Shown piece by piece: positions 1 through 21,030 of a stretch of DNA of 64,000 nt. The translations under genes and the position numbers were made by a program. The stretch is from Cladopsammia gracilis (lineage: Eukaryota > Cnidaria > Anthozoa > Scleractinia > Dendrophylliidae). The stretch covers positions 248,001-312,000 of the forward strand of contig JAJGOT010000117.1 of assembly GCA_022457155.1 (NCBI GenBank), written 5' to 3'. The notes under the pieces are model-generated. The model searched no databases and was not told the DNA's origin. It saw nothing but the letters and a program-made list of their open reading frames with translations. The stretch's first letter is position 1, and the number at the start of each line of letters is the position of its first letter.

Positions 1-1778
1 CCGTGTTATTTTACATTTATTCAGGTGAAGAAACACTGTGTCTCTTTACTAAACCCTTGAAAAGCCGGTCACCACGACCACTAGCGTCTTTCTTATACAC
101 CAAAATGAAATTTCTGGGTCATTTCTATACTTCAACTCTAATCTCGTACCCAGATCTCACTAGCGCTTGTACTGTACAGAACTTGGGACAGACCGTGGAA
201 AGTCTGGGTACAGAGATTACGTCATACCCGTTTTTACCTCCAGCCTCAAAAAGGTACCCCTTTCGGGCGAAGCATCACCCATTTTAGGGAGTAACCCTCC
301 TCACCAACCCCCCCCCCCCCCCCCCTCCCCCCTCCGAACAATGTACGAGGAACAAGTTCTTTTTATTTCTTTTATGAAAAAAAGAAACGACCACAAAGAG
401 ACAATAATTCGCGCCAGCTTTATCGAGTCATAATGAACTCGGTTTGACTAATCACAGCGAGCGCATTTCCTTGAGCATTTTATAAAATGAAATATTTTTC
501 CGGCCTTCCTGAAAACCGCGCTTTAATTTTCTACGACAAGCACGAATGACAATATAAATTTTTAATAAAAAAATCGCTTAGTTTAATATATTACATCCGC
601 AAACAAAAGAAGACACCCTTATATGGCTTATATGCTGTGTAGCTAATATACCGTGTGGATTCTTGACCATATTTGGTCAACCTGGTAGGCTTCTTGTCCC
701 ACAACACGTGATTAATTTGTTGCGCCTCCCATCTTTTCGCTTCTTGTTGAGCAAAAGTCTTTCGCATTTTGCGGTGAAAAGATTATTCATACAGGTAAGA
801 GTTTCTTGTGAAATATTTTATTGAGTCTACAGTGTATTCAGTTTGCCTTTCTTTCGCTTCTGATGGCAAGGGCTTTTGAGTTATCAAGCTTACCTCTAGC
901 GGCGAAGAATGTTGCTTAGAACTTAGTTGCAAGTTAATCCTTCGGCGTGGTTTGTAGCTGGGCGGATAAGCATGACACATCTATATATTGACACAAGTTT
1001 TCGGGTCTTTGTGCAGTTTGTTAAGTTTTTGAAATTCAGGGTGCTTATTTTTCATTTCAATATTGCGAGGCTTTTAAATGAAAAGGTCAGAAACTGATTA
1101 AATAAAACTTCTTAGTTATTTGCCAGCCCCCATCTTTTACGTCGTCAAATGTAGTCGAATTTAATGGAAGGAAATGCATGGATTGTCGAGTTCGATCACA
1201 GAGCGAGGGCGATATTAAAGCTTATTTCGAAACAATGAGCTTGAATTCTTTTGGCAAACTGAAAACTTGATATAAATAAAACTTTATTGCCGCGGGACGC
1301 TACATAAATTATAAAAGCCTGCAATTTCCTGTGTATAATCTCGTGTGATTTTCGATTGACTATATTTGTGCAGAGCCCACTTGCCTCGCCTCAGTGGGGC
1401 CTTCTAAAAGAACTCTTTGTTAGTTATGTCTCCACTAGAATTATTACCTTTCTGCTGTGGATCAGTTAATTAAGAGCAGTTCTCTGTAAGAATCGAGAAA
1501 AGTGGGAACAGGATGTCGGTGTTTTGTGTTTTCTTTTTAAAGCACAACAAAAATAAACCCCCACCCCTCCAACCCCTCCAAAGAAAAAAATGAATTCTTA
1601 AGAAATATGCCCAGTTAAAAAATGATGGAAAAACTTGGTTCCAAACTTGTCCCGCGATTGTGTGGCGATTAGCACATTCCGCAAGGAATTGTGGGCTAAA
1701 CTGTAGAATACGCTTCTGAATTTATTACATAGATAGCTTACAAATAGCTCATAAAGCAGAGCAAATTAATAATCGCAA
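1..1778. other. Upstream non-coding region of the cofilin gene
   Basis: No convincing coding exon is visible. The stretch contains a poly-C run near 310-326 and generally AT-rich sequence. The only element with possible function is the donor-like site at 794/795, listed separately. Confidence 0.5.
740..794 (+). other. Candidate 5' untranslated first exon of cofilin (3' end only)
   Basis: A consensus donor (CAG, then GTAAGA) sits at 794/795. It could pair with the strong pyrimidine tract and AG acceptor at 3157-3158 just before the start-codon exon. The transcription start is not visible and the given left edge is arbitrary. This is an inference from splice signals alone. Confidence 0.25.
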
Positions 1779-1902
1779 TAGGACTGAGTGGAGTCCAATT
1801 CGGTCTGTAATCATACAGGTGATTAACAAAATTGCGGTCGTCTGATTTGTTTAATCACGAGTATGATTACAGACAATTGGACGACACGAAGTCCTGTTAC
1901 CA
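1779..1902. mobile_element. Short palindromic MITE, GGTAAC family copy 1
   Basis: The ends are inverted: ACTGAGTGGAGTCCAATT, then GGTCTGTAATCATAC, on the left, mirrored by GTATGATTACAGAC and a GTTACC end on the right. Related copies lie at 18350-18471 and 18781-18881. It has no coding capacity. Confidence 0.6.
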
Positions 1903-2214
1903 ATTAATCATAACTATAACAAAATTCGAGTATAAAACATTAAATAGTTACATGTTTTGGTGGTTAACTAGAAAACTGTATGGTTTACTTAGACGCTAGG
2001 CATTTCCTCAAACAGTATTTATATTTTGTTATTTGTCCTATTGTTTTAGTAATGTTAGTTTAGCTAGATATATATTTTCTTGTAACAAAAAATGTCATGG
2101 AAATGTGAAAATAAAGTATTGTATCATTGTGGTTGAGAACATAACAATTAAGTGTGTTTCTGACCAACATAAACGCACAGAAAAAGGAGTGCGCACAAAT
2201 GACATATATTGTCC

Positions 2215-2404
2215 AATAGGCCATTTGCACGATGACGTCACTTCATTACTACTACCAGAATTCATTTCGTTTTTCCATTCTTATTTAAATTTTGTAATCC
2301 CAGTGCGGTTTAAATAACAATAGCCCTAATTTGCACTACAAAACAAAAAACTGAAGGATTCTGGTAGTAGTAGTCAAATGACGTCATCGTGCAAATGGCC
2401 TATT
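2215..2404. mobile_element. 190-bp MITE with AATAGGCCATTTGCACGATG ends
   Basis: Inverted ends of about 27 bp at 2215-2241 and 2378-2404 are near perfect and include a GACGTCA core. The interior is AT-rich and non-coding. Confidence 0.6.
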
Positions 2405-2655
2405 ACATCGTCAAGTTACAAGCATGACATGTAAACTGTCCTATTAATGCTCTAATCGGGCCTGCTGATAACCAATCAGATTGAAGAATTTTGTTATGGT
2501 TTTGATTAAATAATATAAAACATAGCTGTGACTGAATTATAACTCTCTGAAAGTATTGCATAGCATTATAAAAACTACAAATTATTTCCAATAAACTCGG
2601 ATCTACATTAGTGACGCTTGACCTTTTTTGACTGTGATAATATTTTGTTGTTTAA

Positions 2656-3088
2656 GGCCCCGTCCACACGTATCCGTTTTCGTTTGAAAACGCATAAGTT
2701 TCTTTCCGTTTTTCAAAATCTCTCCGTCCACACGTAGCGTTTTCGAATCGTTTTTGCCTGTCCACATGTATACGCAAAAATGACTGAAAACGCTTCAAGT
2801 GCCTCTAAAGAGCATGCGCACCACTGAGTTTAGCCGAGCCTGCGATTTGTGGCTTTTCATCGCTTTTTATCGCATGCGCAGTGGACTGAATTCGACCTCT
2901 TGACGTCATTGTTTTCGAAAAGTTCCGTTTTCAGGTGTCCACACGAGAATTTTCAAAAGTTTCCACTTTGGAAAACGTTTTCAAAAGTTTCCGTTTTCGG
3001 TGACTGTTTTCATCGGATACGTGTGGACGGGAAGCGAAAACAGAAAAAAAACTTTTGCGTTTGAAAACGGATACGTGTGGACGTGGCC
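2656..3088. mobile_element. PIF/Harbinger-like MITE immediately upstream of cofilin
   Basis: Inverted ends begin GGCCCCGTCCACACGTATCC on the left and the mirror of GGCCACGTCCACACGTATCC on the right. Both ends are flanked by TAA (2653-2655 and 3089-3091), the 3-bp target duplication usual for PIF/Harbinger. It ends only 70 bp before the acceptor of the start-codon exon, inside the presumed 5' UTR intron or promoter. Confidence 0.65.
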
Positions 3089-3158
3089 TAAAACTGCATA
3101 TCAAAGATAAAGCATTGTAATTAACCATAGCTGCCTTCTATTTTTTTTCTTTTTTCAG

Positions 3159-3198
3159 ATTTGTACATATACGTGTGTCAAAACAATTACATTTCAAC

Positions 3199-3201
<3 letters not shown>
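3159..3201 (+). CDS. Cofilin exon with the start codon only
   Basis: A long T/C tract and AG end at 3158. The exon is 40 nt of leader followed by ATG at 3199-3201, then donor GTGAGT. Only three bases are coding. Confidence 0.8.
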
Positions 3202-11678
<8,477 letters not shown>

Positions 11679-11753
11679 ACATGGAGTTGTGGTGGAAATC
11701 TCGTCTCACCTGGAAATCATTAACTTGTGAATGTAGAACATAACTTACATTAG

Positions 11754-12044
11754 TTTACTGCGCCTTCAATAACATGCGGAATTTGAAATTCAAATCTCCA
11801 CCAATGGTTGCGTTATTCCCTGCCGTCAATCATAATTAATACGAAAGCCAACGGACCATGTAAAAAAGAAACAAACAAAATGGATCGAAATCTACCAATC
11901 ATAATGCACGGACGTGACCTTTGAACTCATTGAAGTTTCCTGTTTCCTGAGAGGTAAGCTAAGATGATTGACGGCAGTGTAAAATGCAACTGTTGGTGGA
12001 AGTTTGAATTTCAAATTCCGCATGTTATTGAAAGGCGCAGTAAA
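11754..12044. mobile_element. MITE in the presumed cofilin 3' UTR
   Basis: Inverted ends of about 40 bp start TTTACTGCGCC and continue AATAACATGCGGAATTTGAA. They lie only 76 bp after the cofilin stop codon, so the element is probably transcribed in the 3' UTR. No coding content. Confidence 0.65.
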
Positions 12045-12287
12045 GCCTGAGTTTCACTTGGGATGCAGCTCTTGATTTTAATTTTTTCCCTATTGTGCAT
12101 GTGTGCTTATACTTGTAGCACATGTTTTTTTTTTTTGTTTTGTTTTTTCACTTCACATGAATCTCTCATGCTTGCATTGTTAGTCAGAAAGCCAGGCATT
12201 CGAGGTGACACAGGAAACCCAAGCATAATATAAGAGTTCATATGGAGAAGTTGAACGGATAATAACATTATAATCATTGTAATCCAA

Positions 12288-12298
12288 AAAATAAATAA
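12288..12298 (+). terminator. Candidate cofilin polyadenylation signal
   Basis: Tandem AATAAATAAATA lies about 610 bp past the stop codon, beyond the UTR MITE. The mature 3' end cannot be fixed from sequence alone. Confidence 0.25.
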
Positions 12299-12307
12299 AT
12301 AGGTTGA

Positions 12308-12937
12308 GTCACCAAATAACACTTGATAATACATTATGTGGTTTTGTTTCTTGTCTTCATGTGAGGTTTCTTTGCAGTTTCAGTAAGGCAATCAAACCTG
12401 ATCGAAAATAGATCAAATTTTCAAGCAGAAAAATAATGCACTTACATTTCCCTTGCCAAGCTCACAATGTGAAGCCTCCAGATCCCCTTTCTGTGATCCA
12501 GTTGAGCATACCTTGAGTCTTTGCAGTAGTAGCCGATCAAAAAGATTGAACAATAATTCAAAAACAGGCGCTCAGTTGCTGCCTTCTACTGGAAGAAAAA
12601 TGCCACATTCAACCAAGACCTTGTCAGACACTGGGTTCAAGGGTCAAAATACAACTTCAGCAGGGTGGGCATGACATTATTGAAACCACACACTTTGCCC
12701 CACCTTCTCAGTGGGGACCTGGAGGCTTAACTTAAAATGTAAGTGCTTTTTTTCTCTTCAAAGTTCAAGCCATTTTTGCAGTGGGTTTGGTCCCCAAACT
12801 CTGAGTCTGACACCTTCCTCATCATTCTGTTATAAGCTGTAGAGTAAAGGGCTTAAAATCACTCAAATTGCAAAGAAACACCATATGAAGACAAGAAACA
12901 ACACCAGATAATGTTTTACCAAGTTTTATTTGGTGAC
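12308..12937. mobile_element. 630-bp MITE with GTCACCAAATAA ends
   Basis: Imperfect inverted arms of about 75 bp (12308-12383 and 12865-12937) share CACCAAATAA and, further in, GTTTCTTGTCTTCATGTGA. The interior is non-coding. Confidence 0.55.
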
Positions 12938-13399
12938 TTACCCTGTTTACTCATTTTTTTATTATAGTATAATTATCACTCCGACAAACTCTTATATATG
13001 AAGGGGTGTGCGGAATAAGGCCCTTAGTGACTTGGGAATACAAGGCAATTTGAAATGAGAATCTAGCAGTTTATCAGAAGTCATGTAGGGCTTTTTTTCA
13101 TATAATGCTTGCGTTTCCTGTGGTGACTATGTTACCAATGTTACTAGAGGCTTTTTACATGTCTTAGAATTCTCAAAGAAACACTCGCCAAAAGAACACG
13201 CTAGTTGAGGTACCACTTGAAGGTACGTACACCTCCATCTCAATTGTACATGTATTACAACAGTGCATTAAAAAGGCCAAAAGCATAAGAACATATTTAG
13301 GCCATGATGTTATTTAGCCAGCAAGCAGGTACCATCATTTACTATAGGAATTCTATGATATGCGTATACACAAATTAATTAGACTTTTATTGTTTAACA

Positions 13400-13950
13400 C
13401 AGTAGAACCTTGCTAACTCGAACTCAGAAGGGAAACTAAAATCAGTTCGAGTTAGCAGGGGTTCGAGTTATCGGGGTCAGTGAAAAATTTCTTAACTTGG
13501 GGGGATGGCAAAGGAATGCAAGTCCAATGTAGGCTGAGGCTTTCTGGACAAGAGAACTTTGTTAACATCTTACGTAAAGATTTAAAAAGCCTTGAGCTGT
13601 AAGCAAGTAACATCGATTTTTACATACTCGGCCACTGAAGTAGTGTAAATTGAACTCCCCAGAATGAATGAGATCAGAGATGACTAAATACAGTTACCTC
13701 GTTGGATTTTAGGCTTTGTGTCAATACAAAAGACACCTCATCCAGTATTTGAAGAAGTCATAACAACAGAGTAAGAGTTAACGGGGTAAATTTGGGCCAA
13801 GGGAAATTAAAAAATGTTTGAGTTGGCGGGGAATCGATTTATCCGAGTAAAAATGACTCAAAAATAGGGCCAAATCCAAGGGAAATCAAACTTATTTTGA
13901 GTTAGCCGGGAGTGCAAGTTATCAGAGTTCGAGTTAGCGGGGTTCCACTG
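13400..13950. mobile_element. pogo/Tigger-like MITE
   Basis: Ends CAGTAGAACCTTGCTAACTC and the mirror of CAGTGGAACCCCGCTAACTC, with internal repeats of CGAGTTAGC and GTTCGAGTTATC. TA follows the right end. The left flank is CA, presumably a mutated TA. No transposase. Confidence 0.65.
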
Positions 13951-15248
13951 TATTGGGGTATATTGTGAGATTGATTAGTCGTCACTGTTTGTCAAAGCAT
14001 TTAACTATTAACATAGAAAATAAGGTTAGATGATTTTTCATGTATTGATCGCATGACATATTTGTTTGCATGTGCAAGAATAATGTTCGTAATGTTGTCC
14101 ATGTAGTTGTAAATTAAAAAGAGTCGATTTGGAATATTTTGATATATATATACTTCAATATATAATTAAAGTTAAGATGGAATGTTGAATGTTCAATCTG
14201 GCTCGATTTAAAGTGCACATGAATTGAAATTTTACTACAGTCTTGTTTTGGGGTTCCCTGCCACTTCATCAAGTGACTTAATTTCCTGTCAAAATTATTA
14301 TGAAAACACCTTTCAGATAACCAAAAAAGGGTAGTGAAATTTCACTTCATGACACACCATCATGCATCAATGTTGGGGGGTGGATCATTCAGATTGGTAT
14401 CTGAATCTGGTTTCAGATTTTCGATTCCATTTGGCAAACTAGTTTTAGATCAATAGCACGTTGTTTAAAAAAAAATTGCAAACTAACAGAGACCCTTCAT
14501 AGAGAGACCCGAGGATGATAAATAGTACAGATCAATCTTTTTTCGGATTTTTGTTACAGCTAATATAACATGAAAATCCAAACAATATAGTTTTCTGAAA
14601 TCTGAAACCGGATGGTCCAATTAAGGTAACACAAATAATTTTACAACCTTGACACTTTGATGTTCTGGGATTTAAGTAATGTTTACTACGTGTATCGGCC
14701 TATACAATCACAAGCCGAAGGCGAGTGAATGTATAGTGCCGATACAACATGGACGCGAATGTAGTAAACAACTTGTGAAATTCACATTCACATGTTAATT
14801 AGAACAACCACTCGTGAGTTGTATCTGAAATACAAATTAGATACAACCACTCGTGAGTTGTACATGTATCAAGATTGTACATGTATCGGCCTATATAGGG
14901 TAACCATGTGATTGGAATGGCTCATTTCTATTTGTTAGCACCCTTAAGAATTATTAATGAATTTTACAATAATATTTAACAAGGTAATAAGGTAATAGCT
15001 TTATTTACTAATTGATTCTTAATATATTTCCAATTTATTTGTACTGGTAAAACGACTTGTAGGCAGTTGTTTATCCTGTAAGAAACCCATAGCTATAGAT
15101 GGTTTGCAGTGTGTGTGAATCTGATGCAGCTGGGTACACTCTATATTAAATTCCCCCGGTTTGTAACCCAGATGTTTGATATGTCATTAAGATTACTGAT
15201 CTAGGATTCACTGTGTAAAACATATTTGCAGGATTGTACATGTCGCTC
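13951..15248. other. Intergenic stretch
   Basis: No gene is visible. A short local repeat at about 14700-14890 contains GTATCGGCCTATA twice and two copies of CCACTCGTGAGTTGTA. Confidence 0.5.
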
Positions 15249-15252
15249 TTAA

Positions 15253-15427
15253 AGGCCCACCTTCACCCAAAAGACGTTGCGGTCGTTGGTTTTTGTTTTG
15301 AAATGCTCCATTGTTCATACGTGTGATCTGATTGGTTGCGTGCATTCAAGCGTGAATTTCGTGTTACACAAAATTCAGCAAAGAAAGTGATCACGGTGCG
15401 CACATCATTTTGGGTGAAAGTGGGCCT
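15253..15427. mobile_element. TTAA-flanked (piggyBac-type) MITE
   Basis: Inverted ends AGGCCCACCTTCACCCAAAA are flanked by TTAA at 15249-15252 and 15428-15431. The element is 175 bp and non-coding. Confidence 0.65.
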
Positions 15428-16362
15428 TTAAAAAAAAGTTAAATAGATTTTAGAATAGAACAGCCAGGTCCACATAATAAAATAGACAACATATTTCTGC
15501 CCAATGGTGTGAAGTATGAAATAAATAATAATTATGACTTGTACACGCTAGGGTTTAAGAGGGTAGACTGCGGTCTTCAAATGCTGATACCCTTTGTATC
15601 TTGTCAAATCTTGTGTTTTGAATTGATTTTGGATTTTGTAGTAGAAAACATTTGTGACACAATAAATGCACTTTTCATTGTGAAATGTTGTTTGAGATGT
15701 TTTCTTTTTTGTTGCCTTTCATATATATATATCTCTCTTGGAGAAGGTTTCCATATGAAATATGCATTTTCATGATGGTGGCTTTTACAACAACTTCCAG
15801 AATATTCATTTGTTTTAAAACTCCACTGGGATTACAAAATTTAACCATTTTATTCCCCAGGGGGTGGGGGGAACTCCGGGGTTGCTCTTCGTACCTTTTA
15901 GGGGTCAAAATTTGTAGATTGGTACCGCTTAGGGTGCTGAAATATAAAATGCCCATGGTTAGAATTATCGCGGTGACTTTTAAGGTATTGAGCCGAAAAC
16001 ATATGACTGGCTTGTTTAAAATGGTACCTCTTAGGGGTAAATTATATTTGAGCCACGTCCATCAAACAATATTCTGGTACCTTTTAGGGTGTATATATTT
16101 CGAAAATTTCCAAGGAGCACCCCATTCATTTTATATGGGGGCAGGCCTGTCCCGATTGTGCTCGTAAAATGCTGAAAAGTAGCCCCCTCGATTGCCAAAA
16201 AGTGCCTAAAAAAATGCCAAAAATCCAATAAGTTGCTACGAAAATTTCGGAAGTTAGTAGTCCTAAATTTCAACATGTTCTCATACAAACATTAATTAAA
16301 GCTTTATTTTTCGTCCTCAATATTGCTAATATCGTACAAAAAATCAACCTGAGTGATGTTAA

Positions 16363-16814
16363 GTAACAATCCATGTAAGAAGTAGGCAATTCTCTACTGT
16401 TCCACTGCATTTCGCTTTCCCCACATAAGAATGTTTAGATTTTCGTACTGAGAATACGTCAACCTATGGACAACATGGTTTTGAAATAAAATTTACTGAA
16501 ACTTTATTTTAAAGCGATGTTTCTTTTGTGTTACAAGATTTCATCCAATCGTGAGACTCCAAAACAATGGCCAAGAAAGACTTCTAATTTTCCATGTTCC
16601 CCACATAGAATTTCTGTTGCATTAAAAATCACAATAGTTTTCACTAAAAGGGAATCAATTAGTAAACTAGAGATAAATAAATGCGCCTGCCTGATGAAGT
16701 TATGGTCGATTTTCATGTTTTAGCCAATGAGGTGGACGGTTTCAACAATAGCACAATTCACACCTTTCTGCATTGCGTGCATTTGGGCTGCCTACTTCTT
16801 ACACGGATTGTTAC
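16363..16814. mobile_element. TTAA-flanked MITE, 452 bp
   Basis: Inverted ends GTAACAATCC and TGTAAGAAGTAGGCA lie between TTAA sites at 16359-16362 and 16815-16818. A decayed relative of the right end is visible near 44930-44955. Confidence 0.6.
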
Positions 16815-17329
16815 TTAAAAATTCTAAAAGAATCAGAAACCCGTTTTAATTTGTGGGTGTGACTCATGTTGATTTTTACCCCTCTAAGAGCTACCAATTG
16901 CCACTAAAAGGTTTTCCGTGTCAGCATATTTTTTCTGGCTTAATTCCCTTTTAAGGCCTTAGAGTGCAATAACCTGGCCAATATTTGGTAGATTTGTATG
17001 AATTTTGTCACCAAGATTGTCTTCCAAAGATCTGCTCATTGAAAGCATAAAATTGTCCCCCTCTTATTTATGATGTTGTTGACCACCCCTTTAACTTTTT
17101 GAATTTTTTTTCTGAGGGCATCCATTGTCTGCTAAGACATGTGCCACATTATGATTAATCTATGCATTGAGAGCTGCAAAAATAAGCTATAGTTTAGGTA
17201 TACCTAACAAAAATATCACAACTGATAAGCGTTTCTATTTTTGTGTTTTAAACTAATTTCTATGAAAGCCATAACTTCATAAATGCTGATATGATTTATA
17301 AAATTCCCCGATTTATTATATCCTTTTTG

Positions 17330-18768
17330 AAATCACTGGTGATCCTTGCAATTAGTCCCCACTGGGGAGGAGCGTTGCGTGACGAGACAAATAACGGCTG
17401 CGTGGGAGACTACCTTGCAATCTGATTGGCTCTCAGCAGTGCGATTTATTCCTGAATCGCATTATTTTTTGCCCCAAATCGCATCAGTTTTTCTCAGCAG
17501 TGCGATTTATTCCCGAATCGCACTGTTTTTTGCTCTAAATCGCATCTTTTTCACAGCAATGCGTTTCATTCCCGAATCGCACTAAAATCCTGTATTTGGG
17601 TAATTAAATTGTGCGATTTCAAAATGGATGTAGTAAATACGCCGTGTCTAAATGCCCGGCAGCCGGGTAAGGTCTCAAATAGACTAAATGCCCGGCAGTC
17701 AGAAATTTTTACAAAATTTTCACTGAAAGGCTCTTTCAAACCTTTTAAGAGTATTCGATGTTCGTTTAGAAATGTCAAGCGCTTCCAAAAATTAATTTGC
17801 TTTTCCAGTTGACAAAATATCCAAACTTGGGCATGCTATAAGATCGCTATGTTCTCGACACTTAGAACATTTCTGCTGAGACTCGCAGTCAGAAATTTTC
17901 ACAGAATTTCGACTGAACGTCTCGCTGAAACCTCTTAAGAATATTCAAAGTTCGTTTAGAAATGTCAAGCGATTCCCAAAATTAATTTGATTTTCCAGTT
18001 GACGAAATAGCCAAGCTTGGGCATACTATAAGATCGCTATGTTCAGGACACTTAGAACATTTTCTCACTGCCGTGCATTTAGTCTATTTCAGACGGTGCC
18101 CGGCAGTCGTGCAGAAATGTTCTAAGTGTCGTGAACATAGCGATCTTATAGTATGCCGAAGCTTGAATATTTCGTTAACTAGAAAAGCAAAATAATTTTT
18201 GGAAGCGCTTGACATTTCTAAACGAACATCGAATACTCTCAAAAGGTTTGAAAGAGCCTTTCAGTGAAAATTTTGTGAAAATTTCTGACTGCCGGGCATT
18301 TAGTCTATTTGAGACCTTGCCCGGCTGCCGGGCATTTAGACACGGCAATGGTAACTGAACTGAGTGGAGTGCAATTTGGTCTGAAATCATACGTGTGATT
18401 TCGCGTGAGTTCGATTTGAAATCACAAGTATGATTTCAGACCAAAATTGCACGACACAAAGTTCAATTACCACTTTATGACATCCGTTTTGAAATCGCAC
18501 AATTTAATTGCCCAAATACAGGATTTTAGTCAGTACCAATATTGATGTGACATACAGATGCAATTTAGAGCAAAAAATAGTGCAATTCAGGAATAAATCG
18601 CACTGCTGAGAAAAAGATGCGATTTAGAGCAAAAAACAGTGCAATTCGGGAATAAATCGCACTGCTGAGAAAAAGATGCGATTTGGAGCAAAAATAGTGC
18701 GATTTGGGAATAAATCGCACTGCTGAGAGCCAATCAGATTGCAAGAATCACCAGTGATTTCAAAATGG
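17330..18768. mobile_element. Composite foldback element, 1.44 kb
   Basis: Large inverted arms: 17331-17600 mirrors 18500-18768 (repeats of GCAGTGCGATTTATTC and AAATCGCA), and 17637-17890 mirrors 18100-18347 (motif AAATGCCCGGCAG). A third, direct copy of the inner segment lies at 17880-18100. A palindromic MITE (18350-18471) interrupts the right arm. Apparent 60-70-codon frames recur as mirror images and are not evidence of genes. Confidence 0.65.
18350..18471. mobile_element. GGTAAC-family MITE copy 2
   Basis: A palindrome with ends GGTAACTGAACTGAGTGGAG and the mirror of GGTAATTGAACTT, around GGTCTGAAATCATAC. It is nested in the foldback element. Confidence 0.65.
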
Positions 18769-18780
18769 ATGTAATAAAGT

Positions 18781-18881
18781 GGTAAATGAACTTCGGTCGT
18801 GCAATTTTGGTCTGAAATCATACTTGTTGAACTCACGCGTATGATTTCAGACCAAATTGCACTCCACTCAGTTCAATTACC
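18781..18881. mobile_element. GGTAAC-family MITE copy 3
   Basis: A palindrome of the same family with ends GGTAAATGAACTT and the mirror of GGTAATTGAACTGAGTGGAG. It abuts the right end of the foldback element. Confidence 0.65.
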
Positions 18882-18889
18882 GTTATGAA

Positions 18890-21020
18890 TTGCTTTTAAA
18901 TGGTATATCATACATGGAGGCAGAGTATGTATTTATCAATTTGGGAAAAAATGGCATTCGCCTTAGGAAGGGGGGGGGAGGGGGTTAAAGTGCCTATAAC
19001 TCTTAAAATATACATAATTATTTTCAGAATCGACTCTTAGCACATTGAATAGTTAAATGGTGAAATATTTCTTGTTTTGAGCGTCGCATTATTGAGTTAT
19101 AGAGATATGAATTTACAAAATGCTAATTAGATGACGTCACCCGGAATCATTTATTATACAACAACTTGTTTTCACCTCCAAGTAACATTTTTTACGAATC
19201 AATTGACTATCCACAGTTTATTTTTAGTATTTATCAAATTAATATCCTCATGCTGTAAACTGGGCATTGTAAATTGGCGTAGAAATAATGGCAAAGTCCC
19301 GGGTTGACGTCATCTGTTTAGCATTCTGAGTGGGTCCTGTTTGATGATGGTGCATCATGGGAACCGCGGGCGGGGGTGGGGATAAGCTTTGCAGCATGCG
19401 CATAGAGCGTTTGCACGTGACGTCACGGCGGTCCCCCCCTCCCCCCCCCCTCCTGTCAAAAAAATAATGGTCCGTGGTGCTTGTCATTCATAAAAGAAAC
19501 GGCAAACTGATCCGCAGCAGAAAAACAGAAGCAGAAGCAAAAAATAATTCCACTCTTATTTTATTTGCTTCTGCTTCTGTTTTTCTGCCGTAAGGATCAT
19601 TTTGCCATTTCTTTTGTTTCACTGGAAACCCAGATGCGACCATTCTCAACGGTTTGTTGCAGTGATCGTGCATTCTATGTTTCTTTTAATTTCATTTAGA
19701 GCCTCGTAGGATGGGCTATTTTGGAACTTGGCCTTTGGTTCCTACTCGGATTTCCTGTCATTTTTTCCCTAAAGGGTTTTTTCCGGCAGGTTTTTTCTGG
19801 CCTCCGCGTTGGCTACGCTCACGTGATAGAATAGTGTTCACTGGTGGTGGTTTACCAAGATGCATTGCTGTAATTAGTCCCGGTGCTCGGCCAAAACCTC
19901 CAAAATAAACCTAGTGTTTATATATTTACTGTCTGTTGCGTAGCCAAGCCGAAATTTGCTAACAATGTAAATTTGTATTGCCATGAAGCAATTATTCCTA
20001 ATTGTACCTTCTTAAATTTTTAATCGGGGAAATTGTCTTTTTGCGTCGACGAAGGAGACGCTTTCTAATCTTGTCGGCTAGGCGGAACGAATCGAGAAAA
20101 GTGTCCGTAACAAATCTGCGCCATCTTGAAACGTCACAATAGTATCCAGCGCAAAGGAAGAAAACCTCGAGTAAAATCGAAATACTGAGGAAAATTTTGA
20201 ATTTTAAAGTCGGATCGACGGATCGGACCAAGAAAAAAACATGGATCGGTGGAATTGCATACCCCTACTCTCCCTCTCCCTCTCCACTTTTCGAGCTGAA
20301 GGTTTGAAATTTTTATTTTGTTTTTAACCTCCTGTAAGCTTCCGATTGGCAGATAATCGAGCGGAAATTGGATAATGTGTCGCTGTAACATCGCATTCTT
20401 GACAGAGTAGTGCAGAATGTGTTTTCCGGCACTTTGGGTAGTCGCTTACGGGAGGTTCGAATGTTGTTTGAACTTAAACAAGAGGCTTCAAGTAGTCTTT
20501 ACTTTTAAAGAATGTTTTATGATATATTTTAAACAAGATAAGAAGATATCCGACATGGATAAAATTTACTCTTTTCCCAGTCATCGTTCCTGGAAACTAC
20601 GTTGTTACTACTGAATGTTTTATAAATGAAGGCTGTACCACAATGAAGCAAGTGATTCTTGTGAGTGTTATCTCTCGGTGTTATATATACCTAATGGAAA
20701 CGTTAGTAATATAAGTAGGGTTGTGGAGAGAGAAGTTGGAGAGTAGCCTGAAGTTAAAATGGCAAAGCTATTAACCGGAAGTGACAATTTAAAATATGAG
20801 TGTATAAATTTGCATGCACAAATGTGACACCAAAAAAAAAACAAGAAAAAAAAACGGAGGGCAAATTTTAACTTACACCGCTTTGTGCATGAGTAAAAAG
20901 AAAAACGGAAGGCAAAAACTCCGTGCCGTACCGCGCATGAGTAATTTTATAATTTTATTTTCTCCTATACCTGTTATGAGCTCAATATATAATGCAAAAC
21001 TGGATCTCGAGAAATAAATG
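18890..21020. other. Intergenic stretch
   Basis: No gene is recognised. It contains G-rich and C-rich homopolymer runs (about 18970 and 19435), a 90-bp hairpin at 19509-19599 with stem AACAGAAGCAGAAGCAAA, and a small duplication near 20860-20940. Confidence 0.5.
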
Positions 21021-21030
21021 GAGATATCGT

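Noticed and set aside
15685..16167. A 160-codon + frame
   Set aside because: No domain, biased composition, no splice context. The overlapping DNA has phrases such as GGTACCTTTTAGGG typical of repeats.
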